The translations under genes and the position numbers were made by a program. Shown piece after piece: positions 1 to 12,178 of a DNA stretch of 64,000 nt (positions are counted from its first letter, which is position 1; the number at the start of each line of letters is the position of its first letter). This DNA comes from Maratus speciosus (Eukaryota > Arthropoda > Arachnida > Araneae > Salticidae). The stretch covers positions 539,527,073-539,591,072 of the forward strand of contig OZ010786.1 of the NCBI GenBank assembly GCA_963932465.1, read 5' to 3'. The notes beneath the pieces are model-generated. The model did not search any database. It worked only from the letters and a program-made list of their open reading frames with translations, and was not told where the DNA came from.

Positions 1-688
1 ATTTAACAAGTAATCAGAAAAAAATAAGGAAACTTAAAAATAAAATAAAGGACGGACCAAACGACGACTATACATACTACGTGTTCATATAATTACGAAC
101 GAGCTTTAAAAAATATTATTTCTATAATTGTGGTGAGAACATTTATAAAAATACATTTCCTGATTTCAAGTTAAAGCTTTTTGAAAATTCTGAAAACATT
201 TCAACGTTTTAGAAACGCATTTGTTTGTCACTTATAATATTTGTGAAAAATGAGTTGAAAATGCAGATAAACAATACAAAGAACATAAAAGTACTAAAGA
301 GAAGAAGGCAGAATAAAGAGCGAAAAAATAAAAACGTAGACGAACATTTTAGTAACTGTGGACATTATAAATTTCGGATTTAATAATAATTATGTTGCAA
401 TAAGTTTTTTATATTATATTTCGTATCATTAACTTACGTGCTGTTCTAAAACAAGGATAAACCTCTACTAAGTTTGTTTCAAATAATCGTTTTAAAAAAA
501 TGCACCCGCCTATCGACTAGGAATAATGTCTACAACTTAATGATAAGCTACCATTCATGAACAGCGAGATTCTTAACAATTGAATCAACTTCTCTTTTCC
601 AAATTGTATCACCCAATTTTGATACTTTATTGAACCCCGATGGATCTAAGTAATCTGGGATAGTGTACAGTTCATGAACTTTTTTATA
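1..688. other. Non-coding AT-rich sequence
   Basis: No gene or defined element was recognised. The part from about 582 to 690 is similar in direct orientation to 8383-8500 (shared words include tttccaaattatatcacc-like and ttgatactttatt), so it belongs to a dispersed or duplicated repeat. The rest is low-complexity AT-rich DNA. Confidence 0.6.
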
Positions 689-782
689 TATCATTACACC
701 GCTAATATTACACCGCTATCATTACACCGCTATATATCATTACACCTCTATCATTACACCGCTATATATCATTACACCGCTA
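689..782. repeat. Minisatellite of attacaccgct words
   Basis: The 11-mer attacaccgct (once attacacctct) occurs six times at 692, 706, 721, 739, 753 and 771. Short spacers such as atc or atatatc separate the copies. This is a short irregular tandem repeat with no coding potential. Confidence 0.85.
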
Positions 783-1389
783 AGTGTATGACACTTGCGG
801 AGTGAATTCATCCGGAATTTTTATATTCGGACTTTTTTTCTCTTCACAGCCGTGAACGACTCCATTGTTATTCCTCTAAAATATATTATTTCAAGTGGCA
901 TCGGGAGTGATTGTTTACTATTTAGATTTGATTTTTCAATCTTATAATGTATGCTCTTGTTTGGAAAAAATTAGGAAATTTAAAAATAAAATACTAAATG
1001 CACAAAAACTAATTGAACAAATGAACAACGTGGGCAACTTATTGGTTTTCCTGGTTGCAGTGCTACTTTAGAACCAGGCAACATTAGAGCGACATTAAAA
1101 GAATAATGAAACCAATGAAAAATTTAATTCAACTGTCGTATAGAAGTACATAAAAATGAATAACTTAAAGAAATATTTAAAAATTAGAAATAAAGATTGA
1201 AACTAGCGTAATAATTAAATTAAAAAGTTTAGGTTAAAAGTACATAAATATAATGCGTTTAAAATACAGATACGCAATGTAAAGCAACATAAAATAACAA
1301 TTTAAAAAAAGAGAATAAATAGAATAAAAAAAAATTATAACAGGAAGACATTTTTTTTATTCATAATATTATAAATTTCTAAGCATGAA

Positions 1390-1706
1390 ACCAAATTTTA
1401 ATATATAAGCTAAAACCTTTCACAACGTTTAAATGCACAAATACGTACAATACCATGACACAAAAAATCCCATACGGTCGTTTCGATTATTTTTGGATAA
1501 CTTTGAACCAGTTCATTAGCCAATACTCGAAGCAATAACAAGTTGGTTCTTTAAACTCATTTTAATCTTTTTTTTTTTTTTTCGCCTTGAAGAAAGCGAT
1601 CCAAGAATCCTCGAAACGGCCGTATGTGACTTTTGTGTCATGGTATGGTATGTATTTGTGCATTTTAACGTTGTGAAAGGTTTTAGCTCATGTTAATAAA
1701 AATTTA
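1390..1706. repeat. Inverted repeat, ~105-bp arms, ~100-bp spacer
   Basis: The left arm (about 1390-1500) begins near gctaaaacctttcacaacg and its reverse complement ends at about 1706. Both arms share words around cgaaacg-ccgtatg, tgtgtcatggtatt and atttgtgcattt. The arms are diverged, so the structure is old. The segment ttgaagaaagcg...cgaaacggccg loosely resembles terminal motifs of Penelope-like elements, but that link is a guess. It could equally be a decayed MITE. Confidence 0.6.
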
Positions 1707-2834
1707 TGATTTAATATTAAATATGGTTCAATAAGTGTTATATTATATTTCTGTTCGTAGGTTCGGAATTGTTTAAATCTTTGAAATTTTATAGAGTTTA
1801 AGTCACACACACACATCTGCATCACTACATTTAAAATATTATGGACAGTTTTTGTTATAATAAAAAAAAGGAACATCTTTAACTTTACACCCTTTTTCCT
1901 CATGAAAGCGAATCACAGAAGCCTAAGGGTCAAATTAAAAATAAAATTTATTTGCAATATAGAACTAGACAAAATGACAGATATAATAATAATTAAAAAT
2001 TATAAATTAAAAAAAAATGTACAGAAAGTATTATAGTAGATAAATTAAAAACTTTAACTTAAGTCTACATACCTAATATATCCTATCAACTAAACCAATA
2101 TAAAAAAGTATTATATGTAACATATTGTGCAGAGATAATTTGAAGATAAAATTGGATCTCGGGAACCTCTGTTGGACCGAACACTTTTATTTCACCACTT
2201 CATAATACAGTCATCTTCCAGAGCTCGATTGGATGTGATGCGAGCAATTGATGATTATTTGATGATCATTGGTAAGCACGCTTCTCAAAATTTCCAATAA
2301 AAATATTTTTCGCAAGAGTTCTTACTAATATTTTGGTGCTCATAATATTTCTCAGCAGGGTGCGCAGGTGTCATCCTGGGAGGAACATGCAGTTTAATCT
2401 GATGATTAGCTGTTGATTAATGTGTGGTCAAGTCCCATACGATTCCCAAGATATATGACGTACAAGGCCTTAACCACAAACGGAAGAAAATTGCCCAAAC
2501 GTGAGCACTGTTTACCTTAACTCTCTGATTTTAATAAACGAACATAATAAATGCTGTGCTGAAAAACAAACTTACAAAGTTTAAAATGTGTTTTAAAATA
2601 CAAGATTTAAAGTTAGGAAAAATAGCTTGGAGATTTTGACTTAAATTTTGAAATTTAATTTGTTTTTTGAAATTTAGTAGGTTTTTATTTTTGATCCTTT
2701 CATATATATTAGTACTTTCGTACTACCATCATGTAAAATCGCAAAAGCAATCTGCAAGCTGTCAATCGCGAAATATAAATGTTGATTCATTTCGATTGTT
2801 ATAAAATACTTTTGGTTAATCTTCAGTAGTTGAG
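1707..2834. other. Unannotated AT-rich stretch
   Basis: No gene, RNA or repeat boundary was recognised. A 71-codon open frame on the minus strand (1688-1903) is low-complexity and looks like chance. Confidence 0.5.
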
Positions 2835-2842
2835 TTGCCCAC

Positions 2843-3215
2843 TAGGGTGGGTCGAAAAAACCGAAATTTTTATAATCGAAATGTAATATCGCGGAAAAGT
2901 TGCCTTTTGTAATACAGAATAAATTTCTAAAATATTACATCGATCGTTTAATATCTTTTACCGCCGCAAGGGGGCCAAAGTTTCAAAAAATCGCAAAAAA
3001 CATGTTTTTTTATCATTTTTTTTTAATTATCCAAACAGACCAATACAATTTTTAATAGAACGCAATAGCTACATGAAGATATGAGAAATGTCCCGGTAAA
3101 TATTCATTATGATGAAATCATATCTTTATTTGCCGCAAAAAAACCATATTTTTTGTAAAAAATTCAAAAATTTCAATTTTTCTTTTTTTTTCTAAATTTT
3201 TATAATTTCTATAAT
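2843..3215 (+). repeat. Left TIR of the 5.1 kb transposon
   Basis: It starts TAGGGTGGGTCGAAAAAACC. Further shared blocks with the right TIR are gttgccttttgtaa, tatcttttaccg, ttgcgattttt-like and cgcaatagct-like words. Divergence grows inward. Pairs with 7590-7985. Confidence 0.85.
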
Positions 3216-3519
3216 ATGTCTAGAAATAAATAATTTTACTTTATATCTATTAATATATCATAATTTTTTATAATTATTTGTAATAGACTTGAAAATAAAG
3301 TTAATCATTCATTTTTCTTGACGATCGCTTCATCTACTGATGTTTTACTTCATAACAGCCAATTCATGCCACAAAAATTATATAAAATGAGCAAAATGTT
3401 TTAGTATTTTATTAATTAAAATATAGAGATGTTTAACCGAAACGGGTTAAATAAACTTAAAATGAAGAAGAATTTAATGTAAATGAATTTTATAATATAA
3501 CTTGCTTTCAGATGAAGCC

Positions 3520-4850
3520 ATTATTTGTCGAGAGGCCAAAACTGATCAGATGTGATCCTCCCTCTGTTCTAGTAAACAAACTTTATCAGTGCTTCAATGA
3601 ATAATTTCACGCATCTTTCTAGTGATTGAGTGGGACAAGGAAAGTTATAATAGCTGGTATCTTTAATCGAACATTTTAAACTCACCAGCGTTTTTAGTCG
3701 ATAAAGAAACCATAACAGGTGGCTCCGTTCGTTTTCAGTTTTGTCAGTAGACTAAAGCCATACAATTTTAAGCTTCAGTGTTGAAGTCTGCTATGATAAA
3801 GTGACGGATGGCACTATTCTAGTCCACAGAACTTCCAGCTTTTGCAATTTTCTTCATGGCTGGGGCGTTGATATTATCCTCTTCATATGCTATCATTCCA
3901 AAGAGGCTGTTTGTATGATTTGCGAAATAGTAATTTCGTGAAAATACAGGAACTATAATCTTTCGTAGATTATCTGTCAAGTAACGTAAGTTACTAACTA
4001 TAGTGCACAGATTCTGGAAAACATGAGTGATTCATTTTAATTGTGAACCAACTGATGCGGTACATTTTCAGGATGTACTCAAAGAGTATGACAAGCTAAG
4101 AAGACGGTTTCTTTGTTCCAACGTAGAGTCTCAAAATTCGAATAGCAGTAATGATCCACCTTGCGTGAAATATGTGTCCAGGGACTCAGCAAAAAAGGTC
4201 AATTGTATACACGCGTGTTGAAATGCAATATTTCAGACATATACTTCTGGTCAGTTGACAAATCATCTTTATCAACAGCTAGGTGATCAGATTAAATTGG
4301 CTTAAATTTTGCAATTGGTAATAATTCGCAAATCGCAAGATATTTACCAATTGGGCCACGATATGATAAAGAACCTGTTTTTTGTCATCAAGATGTTTGA
4401 AAAGATGTCTCAGTGGAAGCATTATGAAGTGAGGTCAAGGAAGCCAATAAAGTGGTTTTTTAAAAGTTGTTCTCAACTTATCCTACTATAACACCACCTT
4501 TGCATCCTGTTTTGAAGATAGTTTCGCGAAATTCAACTGCAATTATTATTCCAGTCGGGATTTCATTTTTCTTCCAAAAATCTATAATGTCATTGCATAT
4601 AGAAGTCGCCTTGCCAGACGATGGGGTCAAATGACGAAAATAATTCAGACCTGGTTCTAGTACAAAGAGATAAATTCCTCCTTGACTTCGCAAAGATGAA
4701 ACTTTGCCCCCTCTTTAACCTGGCAGATATTTCTATCTTTAGGACCATCAAAATATAGAGTAAAAGGACTAAACAAGTAAATCTGCAGATCAGGAGCCTC
4801 AACGTCAGCTCTACAATTCATTGTGTTTAGCACCCTTTGAGTAATATTAA
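3520..4850 (-). pseudogene. Decayed transposase of an arthropod 'IYFDG / NTG / LPLRHL' family
   Basis: Reading the minus strand, family blocks appear in order: LYFDGPKDRN (near 4750), KEEFISLYLEPG, HLTPSSGKA, TGCKGGVI (near 4485), KPLYWLP, LPLRHLFKHLDDK, YRGPIGKYLAICELLPIAKF and, near 3650-3583, PCPTQSLERCVKL. They are split among frames by several stops and frameshifts, so no product can be made. I recall the same blocks from many uncharacterised arthropod proteins. The two Asp-bearing blocks (FDG, and CDGT before NTG) suggest an RNase-H-fold DDE transposase, which is inference. Here the CDGT block has decayed to EFRET, so the second acidic motif is lost. A possible intron acceptor (ttttttgtag) lies near 4860. 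The N-terminal part was not found. The open frames 4027-4221 and 4309-4491 on the plus strand are shadows. Confidence 0.7.
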
Positions 4851-6039
4851 TCTTTCTACAAAAAACGAAATTTAAAGTTTTGAAATTACCTAAACATTTA
4901 TAAAACGAAAAAATATTTCGAAGGTTTCTGACATTAGAAGCGTTAAATTAAACCTCTTGTTATGTAATGATATTCTGAAAATCTCATGAGCTACTTATTC
5001 TGGTAATTTTTAGATAATAAAGTAGATTTCTTCAGGGGGGCTCTGCCCCCTGAACCCCTTCGTAGTGTAATTTAATTTACATTTGTAATTATCAATTAAT
5101 TGTGTTAATGTCCTTTAGTAAATTCTACCAATAGACTGAAACGTACATGAATTCTTTTCTACAGCCCTGTATATTACGTGAAGATTTTTACGCGTCGTCT
5201 TTAACATTTAAATTTAATGCAGACAAAAAACCCTCTTAAAACTGCTCATATCACATTTCCGGGGATTAGTATGCATAGTGTGCACCATATATCCAGTTTC
5301 TGCGGAGTCCTGTATATGGTTCTGCAAACATCTGTTAGTATACTAAATGTAATTGGGCTGGGAAATACATAACTCAAAAAAAAAAAAAAAAAAAAAAAAA
5401 ACACATATGTAATTTGCGCTCATTTTCATTTATACTTACGAATTCATTTGTTATCCCTGTACATGGTCTATACAATATTTAAGTACTACTTATTAAGCAC
5501 AAATTTACTTAACGTTAAAACGCACACCATAATCGAAAATGTTCTTCAGCCCCTAATAGACCAGAACTGTATCCGAAATTTTTTATGTGACCCTATAAAG
5601 GAACGATAAATACGATACAAATCATATTCAAGCTTCTTGTAGTCAACCACAGTAATGTAATTTAATTTCATAATGTTTGAATTAGTGCAACACAATTAAC
5701 ACACTGACGACAGGCAATTTAATTAAATCCGGGTTTAAAAACAGTAGAAGCTCCTCCCTCTTCTGAAAGTGTCTCGGAAATTGGTTTCTGAGATATGTTT
5801 TTCATGTTTATGCAGCAGTAAATATCTTTCAATGTACGGATGTAATATATAATGTCTTACAATCTATAAAAAATATGGACAACACAATATAAATGTCTTT
5901 TCTGTAAGGTACAAGTCCCTCTCTTAGCCAATGATGTATTCTGAATAAAAACGAGAATTCTCGTTTCCCGTCGCTAATGTGTTAAAATAAGCTGTGAAGA
6001 GTTTTTTCCCCCCGTAGACTACATTTTAATCGACCACTT

Positions 6040-6430
6040 TTGTGTGACCCTGAAAAAAACTTATGCTTTGCACCCCATATACTACAAAAATGTTTCAAAA
6101 ATACATATCAATTTTATTATTTTGTAACAGAGTAACATCATTAAAAAACGCCACAAAAGGATTTTCTTCAAAGATTGTAATATTATGAATACTTTTGAGT
6201 TCCCTGTACGCATGCTGTAAGTGCTACACATAACATATTTTATAGTAACCAGGTTCTAGTGCACCTTAATAAAGTATATAAATTTCGTTACGTTTAAAAT
6301 TGTGTAACATTATTAAAATACACCGCAGACGATTTTTCCCAAAGACTATAATGTAACGGAATAGTTTTGAGTGCCCCTGTAATTAAGCTATGAATGCTAC
6401 ACTCTTCATTTTTAATACCAAACATACTTT
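6040..6430. repeat. Two-copy tandem repeat, ~171-bp period
   Basis: Blocks around ttttgagt (6194 and 6365), tgtaac-agt-aacat-att-aaaa and tgtaa(g)t-gctaca recur about 171 bp apart inside the 5.1 kb transposon. The copies are diverged. Non-coding. Confidence 0.55.
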
Positions 6431-7320
6431 GGCAAACTTCAATAACGTATATCAATTACATGAAATCCCGACAATATTTACGCGAGTTAGAGCACGTAGA
6501 GAAACACGGTAGGCGACAGATAGAAAAACTGAAGTCATAAATACTTTTCATCCATGTTGGAAAGTGTTAAAAAGGATTTACATGCCTTTAACTGTACTTT
6601 TTTTTCACTTATAGCATGGTTAAACATTAGTTTAAACATCCTAATCCATGCGATAGCAATAACATAATAAAAGCCCCCCAAAATATGCATATCTGGAGAT
6701 CTATAAATCTACTGGAAAATAATTCATTATCGTGCCCACTGTTAATTGCATAAATTGCATCGATTTGGCGCGATAAAATATTTTTGTGATAGCCTTTTAA
6801 TAGTACCTGCAACAAAATTAACGTAATTTACTAACTTCATTCATATTTGACGCAATGATAGGCTACGAATAACAGTCGCTAGGCAACGAAGAAAAGGGAA
6901 AAAAAAGAAATATGTATCATGTAAAACAAGAAAATTAATTTAAAAATTCTTTATATTATTGGAATACATGTATAAATGTCCTCAAAACATTATACACGTA
7001 AATAAAAAAATCTGATAGATATATTGATAAAACTTCAATATAATAGGAATAATTTAAAACCCTTAATTGGAATTTTAGTATCCATAATTTGACATTTAAA
7101 TCCATTAATCAAACGTGCCATTTTCTTTCAACAAATCAAAATTTGAAAATCGTCTGATTTGCCGTAGAAAAGCATTATAAAGAAAAATAAAATCTTCCAT
7201 ATTTTCCGAACGAATGAACCAAATTTAACCAAAAACTATACAGCTACGTCCGGGTATCTCACGAATATGCCCAATTAATTTCAAGCTGATCGGGTGCTTT
7301 TTGCGGCAGTTATCGCGGAA

Positions 7321-7361
7321 CAGAGAGACAGACAGACAGACGGACAGACAGACAGACAAAC
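7321..7361. repeat. (CAGA)n / (GACA)n simple repeat
   Basis: A run of gacagacagaca with a cgga interruption. The overlapping minus-strand frame (7225-7434) is rich in SVCL repeats and is an artefact of the microsatellite. Confidence 0.85.
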
Positions 7362-7589
7362 GGAAATCAAAACTTTTCGTGTCTCCACAGTAAGCCTTCA
7401 CTGACGTTTCGGCAATTACAAAAAAAACGAACAAAGTGAAACGTGGCCCTCTAGCAGCGAGAAATTAATTTTACGTGCAGGCAGCTGCAGGTGTTTCTAT
7501 CATTGAGCAATTTTTTTTAATAGAATCACAGTGATCATGGTTAACAATGTGAATGAAATTAACAACATAAAATGCCTTTCTCAGCCTAT

Positions 7590-7985
7590 TAGAAATTTAA
7601 AAAAAAATTGAAAACATTGCAAAAGTTATGAAAATTGAAAAAATGAAAAACTTTAATTTTTAACATTTTTTAGAAATTTTGGCCCTGTTGTGGCGGTAAA
7701 AGCAACGATGTCACAAAAATGAAATGTTAATGTTACATTACTAATATCTTGGCGTGGCTATTGCGTTCTATTAGAAATTGAATAAGTATGTTTGGATAAT
7801 TAAAAAAAAAAAAATGCTAAAAGTATGTTTTTTGCGATTTTTTCGAAATTTGGACCCTTTGCGTCGGTAAAAGATATTAACCAATCGGTGTAATATTTTA
7901 CGTATTTTATCTTTTTTACAAAAGGCAACTTTTCCGCGCTATTACGTTTCGATTATAAATATTTCGGTTTTTTCGACCCACCCTA
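7590..7985 (-). repeat. Right TIR of the 5.1 kb transposon
   Basis: The outermost ~265 bp (7720-7985) mirror 2843-3110 clearly. The terminus is TTTTTTCGACCCACCCTA followed by the TSD copy TTGCCCAC. Confidence 0.85.
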
Positions 7986-8382
7986 TTGCCCACGGATTTA
8001 CAAATGTGTCATTACGATTCGAGAAAACTATTTCTAAAATCACAAATAAGCAGTAAATTTGGATATAGTTTTAAAATAAATTTCCTATGTAAGAGCATTT
8101 TTTTTCTTCGACATTGTAAAAGTTAAAATTGTGCGAAATTTAGCAATTAAAAAAAAGCACTAAATGAGTAATTTATTTTTTAAATCGTTGAAACATTATA
8201 CTGCTGATTACTTACTGATATATTTTTCTTTATATACAGATTATAATGCTCATGAATTAATTGAATTTAAAAGTTAGGGATTTCCTTCAGAAGCACCATG
8301 TATGAAAAATGTATTTTACAAAACCATAAGTCTGCCTAAATAGTTGAATACTTATTATCCACTATTTTTTTTTAAATTACAC

Positions 8383-8505
8383 TAACTCCCCTTTTCCAAA
8401 TTATATCACCAAATGTTGATTGATACTTTATTTAACTGTCTTGGATCAAAGCACCTTGGAAACGTATATAGTTTATGCACTTTTTTTAAATATTTTATTA
8501 TAGGG
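8383..8505. repeat. Dispersed repeat, second copy of 582-690
   Basis: It shares with 582-690 the blocks cttttccaaatt-tatcacc, ttgatactttatt and the run tatagtttatg-actttttt. Direct orientation, ~7.8 kb apart and flanking the 5.1 kb transposon. This suggests an older duplication into which the transposon inserted, or two copies of one repeat family. Confidence 0.55.
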
Positions 8506-8808
8506 TAGTTCCATGAGCTTTTGTAATGTAAGTCACATTGTTGATAACTGCTATGCTTGCTGGCCACCGTTATTTTCGAAAAGTTTGCTTGGCCAAACTT
8601 TTGAATTTATATTTCTGAATTCCTGAATTTTTTCCCAATTATATTTCTGAATGTAATATTCAGGAAAAGTTTAAAATTACTTTATTATTTTTATTATTAT
8701 TTTAATCAATCTGATAAATCAATAGTCTCAATTATTCAAATGTCAAATCCTTTTGTTTATATCTATTTCCGCGCCCTCTATTGTAAATAGAATAAAAGAT
8801 GGCCTATC

Positions 8809-9566
8809 CAGGGATGGCGTACCTATGGCACGCGTGCCGAACTTGGTGCGTAAGAAAACTTCTCTGGCACGCGAAAAAACGTAGACTATATTCAGTTTAT
8901 GGAGAACTATCCATTTTATGTTTGTTTGTTTTTTTACAAAAAGTATAGCTTTGTGTAACAGGTATATAATTTACTTTAAAATAATCCGTTACTTTTGAAT
9001 GATTTAAGGTATTATGAACTCCAATGAAAGATTCTTGTAGTGTCATTTTCTTGCCAAACCATTCAACATAGGGATTTTCAAATTATTTTGCTTCTTTATC
9101 AAATTTCAAAGGTTTTAATTTTGAAAATTGAATTGTAAGATATTAATATATACCTAATTGACACGCTTTCTACTTCAGATTAGGTTTGTTTTATTTAGGT
9201 TTTAATTTTGAAAATTGAGTTTAATTGTTAGTGTAAATAATCATATATCTATAGAAGCAGATATCTGCTTCTACCTAATGAACTAAAAGTGATCTGATTC
9301 GGAAGTAATACAATTAAATAAAAACTCATTTATGGAGTATTAATATGGAATTTGATGCGACATGGCTACATTGTTGAGTAGATACAGCGTAATAAGTAAG
9401 TTAGGAATCGAATTTAGTATTACTGTAAAAATATTTAAGTAAAAATTCTATAAAAATTAATTATTGGATTTTATCAAGATTAAAATGTTCCTGGCACGTT
9501 AGAATTTTGGTACATAATAATTTTGAAATTTTTTGCACGCATACTCAAAAAGGTTCGCCGTCCCTG
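8809..9566. mobile_element. hAT-like non-autonomous element (MITE), ~758 bp
   Basis: The left end reads CAGGGATGGCGTACC followed by tatggcacgcgtgcc. The right end reads GGTTCGCCGTCCCTG, its imperfect reverse complement. Flanks are ggcctatc on the left and gcctatac on the right, consistent with an 8-bp duplication that has lost one base. CAGGGATGGC...GGCACGCGTGCC is typical of hAT/Charlie-like ends (from memory). Subterminal ctggcacg words occur at 8870 and 9490. There is no transposase. The frame at 9523-9735 merely reads through the right end. Confidence 0.75.
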
Positions 9567-9984
9567 GCCTATACGGATAGTGAAATGCTACACCCGCGTT
9601 TGTGCTAAATGCTTTGTCTTCCTAAACACTGAGATTAATATCATAATACTTCTTAATATTAATGTAAACCTTTTTATTCAGGAAATTATTTCGCGCATTT
9701 TTAAATTAAGAAACTACAAAAACAAAATTGGTTGAATTATTCAATTATTAAATATATTACAAAAACACCTTTAAGATCTATTTAAAAAATCTGCATGAAT
9801 GGAAAATAAATTCGTTTAAATTAACTCTGCATTAAATATTTAACAAAATTTCAATTACATATTAATTTTTTTTTGAATGGATTCTATTAGAATTTTCACA
9901 AAAATGTAGCTTGATGCGTAGTTTATCAAATATAACATTTACACTGCGGTTTGGACAGCATATGTCCGAGCCGTACACATAGCT

Positions 9985-10690
9985 GTGCTTTTTGTGTTCG
10001 GTGGTTGGATATGCAGGCATTCTGGAAAAATCTTCCCCACTACTCAATCCCGAGCGAAACATTACTATGATGTTCGAAATTAGGTTTTCCATGCTCCTCC
10101 AGGTTCGTGAGGAGTGCCTAATTTTCTCCTTGGTGCAGATCGCATTGCATGGACAGACGACGTCTTTGCGTCCAATCACCAGAGGTCGTGTTCCTTGTTA
10201 CCGCCCCTTATCTGGGGGCCGAGTGTTATGCAATTGCGGCTTAGATTATGTGCAGCTGTGGAATGCCATCTCGAGGTTAGTACTTGGGGCCCACGTTAAG
10301 CCTGCCGCCATTGAGGGGCGTATATATCCGGTGAGGGAAGAAATTTGCGAATTTTCCCGGGATCGCAAGCGGTATTTTCTCCTCCTATCCATGACTGACC
10401 GATATGTCGTTCCTAGCTTTGGTTTTGATCTCCGAAGGCTTTGATAAAGCAAAATATTCTAGTGAATCTCTGGGTTATGTACAGGATTCACTTTCTTCCT
10501 CAGTATCTGGTTCGCTTGTGGCCCTCGGATCCAGAGGTACAACCCATAATTATGCAGTATTCGATATTTAGTGCTTGAGTATTGAATGTTGCGGCGACCA
10601 GACATCATGAGAAATTTGTTCGGTTGCAGGCAGCTTGACGCGCGCTAGATGGCGCTCTGGCTTGGCCGATAGCATACTTGGGAAAACATT
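9985..10690. other. GC-richer island with a 150-codon open frame (unrecognised)
   Basis: This ~700-bp stretch is clearly richer in G+C than its flanks. It contains the longest non-transposon open frame of the window: plus strand 9992-10444, 150 codons, from ATG to TGA. The translation has no motif I recognise, no signal peptide and no repeats, and the codons look unconstrained. Overlapping frames are also open on the minus strand (9862-10179, 10246-10452, 10568-10894), as expected in a region with fewer AT-rich stops. It could be an exon of an unknown gene, an old transferred fragment, a CpG-type regulatory island or a remnant of an unrecognised transposon. No function is claimed. Confidence 0.3.
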
Positions 10691-10784
10691 TCCATTTTGT
10701 GCGTATGAATAAGATCTTAGGAACTGTGCGTATCTTGAAGTAAGACAGGTTAATTTTTTCATCTGAAATTTTACTTTGGATGAA

Positions 10785-11190
10785 AAAATATCACATACGT
10801 CATTTCCACAAACAGAAAACTCTTCCGTGGCACATGTGTGAATGTTTTTCAAAAAATGAAAGCATGAATATTTTATGAATTTATTAACCAGCAATTGCTA
10901 ATGTGAGGTGACACGCGCTGGGAGTTATTACGCTGCCGTGGATGTATCTTGGGCAACCATACCTACCTAATGCGTATTCATAAGGGTTAAGGTGCAGTGG
11001 CTGGCTTTCTGTAAGTCAGTCTATTTGTTTTCCTCTGCAACTAGTTACCCTGTATAAAAATAATCTATATGACATTTTCACAAATGGAAAAGTCTTCATT
11101 TACCAATGTGTGATGTTTTACGAAGGATTAAAACATGAATAATTTATAAAAAAAATAATCAGTTGTTTCTAATATAAAATGATAAGTCTA
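10785..11190. repeat. Two-copy tandem repeat, ~270-bp offset
   Basis: 10785-10912 and 11055-11186 share the order catttccacaaa, gaaaa-tcttc, atgtgtga-tgtttt, aacatgaat-tttat and taat-agt/gcaatt. The copies are diverged. Non-coding. Confidence 0.5.
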
Positions 11191-12155
11191 ATGCTTAGTA
11201 TAATGGCACATTTAAAGAAACATTTTATCGTATTTCATTTATTATCATTAACAATAAAATTTTTATTTCATGTTAGTATGAACGCAAATATCTTTGGTAA
11301 ATTTATATATCCGCGGTTGTTAATCGTATGGCTTTGCTAGATATATATAAATATGAAAATTCAACATAAGTTTACCCTTGTTACACAATTCTAGCTTTAT
11401 CCGATAGAAAGATTTTTGAATATATCCGGTCACTATATTGCAGAACGTTCTGCTTGAAGTTGTGCAATATAAAACACTCAAAACGCAAATAAGGCAAGAA
11501 ATTTTGTTACCAAGTCTATGGCATTGCCAGTTTTATCTCCAGTGTTGACTTTTTTTTAGAAAAATGTATTTTATTTAATAATCAATCACTACTTTTGCTC
11601 TGAAAGCGGATACAAATGATAGCAGATATTAAAAAAAATATTTTAATTTAATTAGATGGTGATTACTTATTAAGCTATTTTTTTGCACCAACATTTCCTT
11701 AATATACATTTATATAAACTATTTTAAAACATTTCTTTGTATAGATGTTCTTTAAAATTGTATTTTTACTGGTTTTTAACTACAAGCAAGACTCAATTTA
11801 ACAGCGTAATTCATATATTTATAGATTATGCAGAAACTGTTTCTAAAAGTATCTTTGCTTTCTTAAAAATATAATGAAATCATTGTATTTTCTACAAGTG
11901 CATTATTTCCTCCTTGTAATTCTGAAAATGATAATATAAGTAATGTAAGGTGCATTTTTAAGTATGTATAACAAGATTAGTGTTGTTTTAATGCGAAACG
12001 TGGCCATTCTCAATTATCGTTATTTCGTAACGAATAACTAAAGACAATGTGAGCAATATAGTTCTTTTAAGGGTAATAAGAAACTTCCGATTAGGTGTGC
12101 CGTAAAAATTCTGTACTTTTTACAGAATATTTAGATTTAGATAAAGGTATAATGT

Positions 12156-12178
12156 GTATATATATATATATATATATA
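12156..12178. repeat. (TA)n microsatellite
   Basis: An uninterrupted run of alternating T and A. Confidence 0.9.

Larger units (their letters stand above)
2835..7993. mobile_element. 5.1 kb DNA transposon with long TIRs and exact 8-bp TSD
   Basis: The element occupies 2843-7985 and is bracketed by identical 8-mers TTGCCCAC at 2835-2842 and 7986-7993. Its ends read TAGGGTGGGTCGAAAAAA and the reverse complement. The TIRs stay recognisable, with decay, for roughly 270-390 bp on each side (2843 to ~3215 and ~7590 to 7985). Inside lies a minus-strand transposase pseudogene (about 3520-4850). The rest is non-coding, with a tandem repeat (6040-6430), a poly-A run (5379-5400) and a cagacaga tract. 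An 8-bp TSD fits hAT or P superfamilies, but the protein motifs did not let me name the superfamily. The end sequence and protein family match those of the element at 21442-24157. Confidence 0.88.

Noticed and set aside
1598..1650. Possible hammerhead ribozyme core (ttgaaga ... cgaaac)
   Set aside because: The invariant ctgatga is not present and the presumed stem II does not pair well. Naiads are also reported to lack canonical hammerheads.
7225..7434. 69-codon ORF rich in SVCLSV
   Set aside because: Direct translation of a cagacaga microsatellite.
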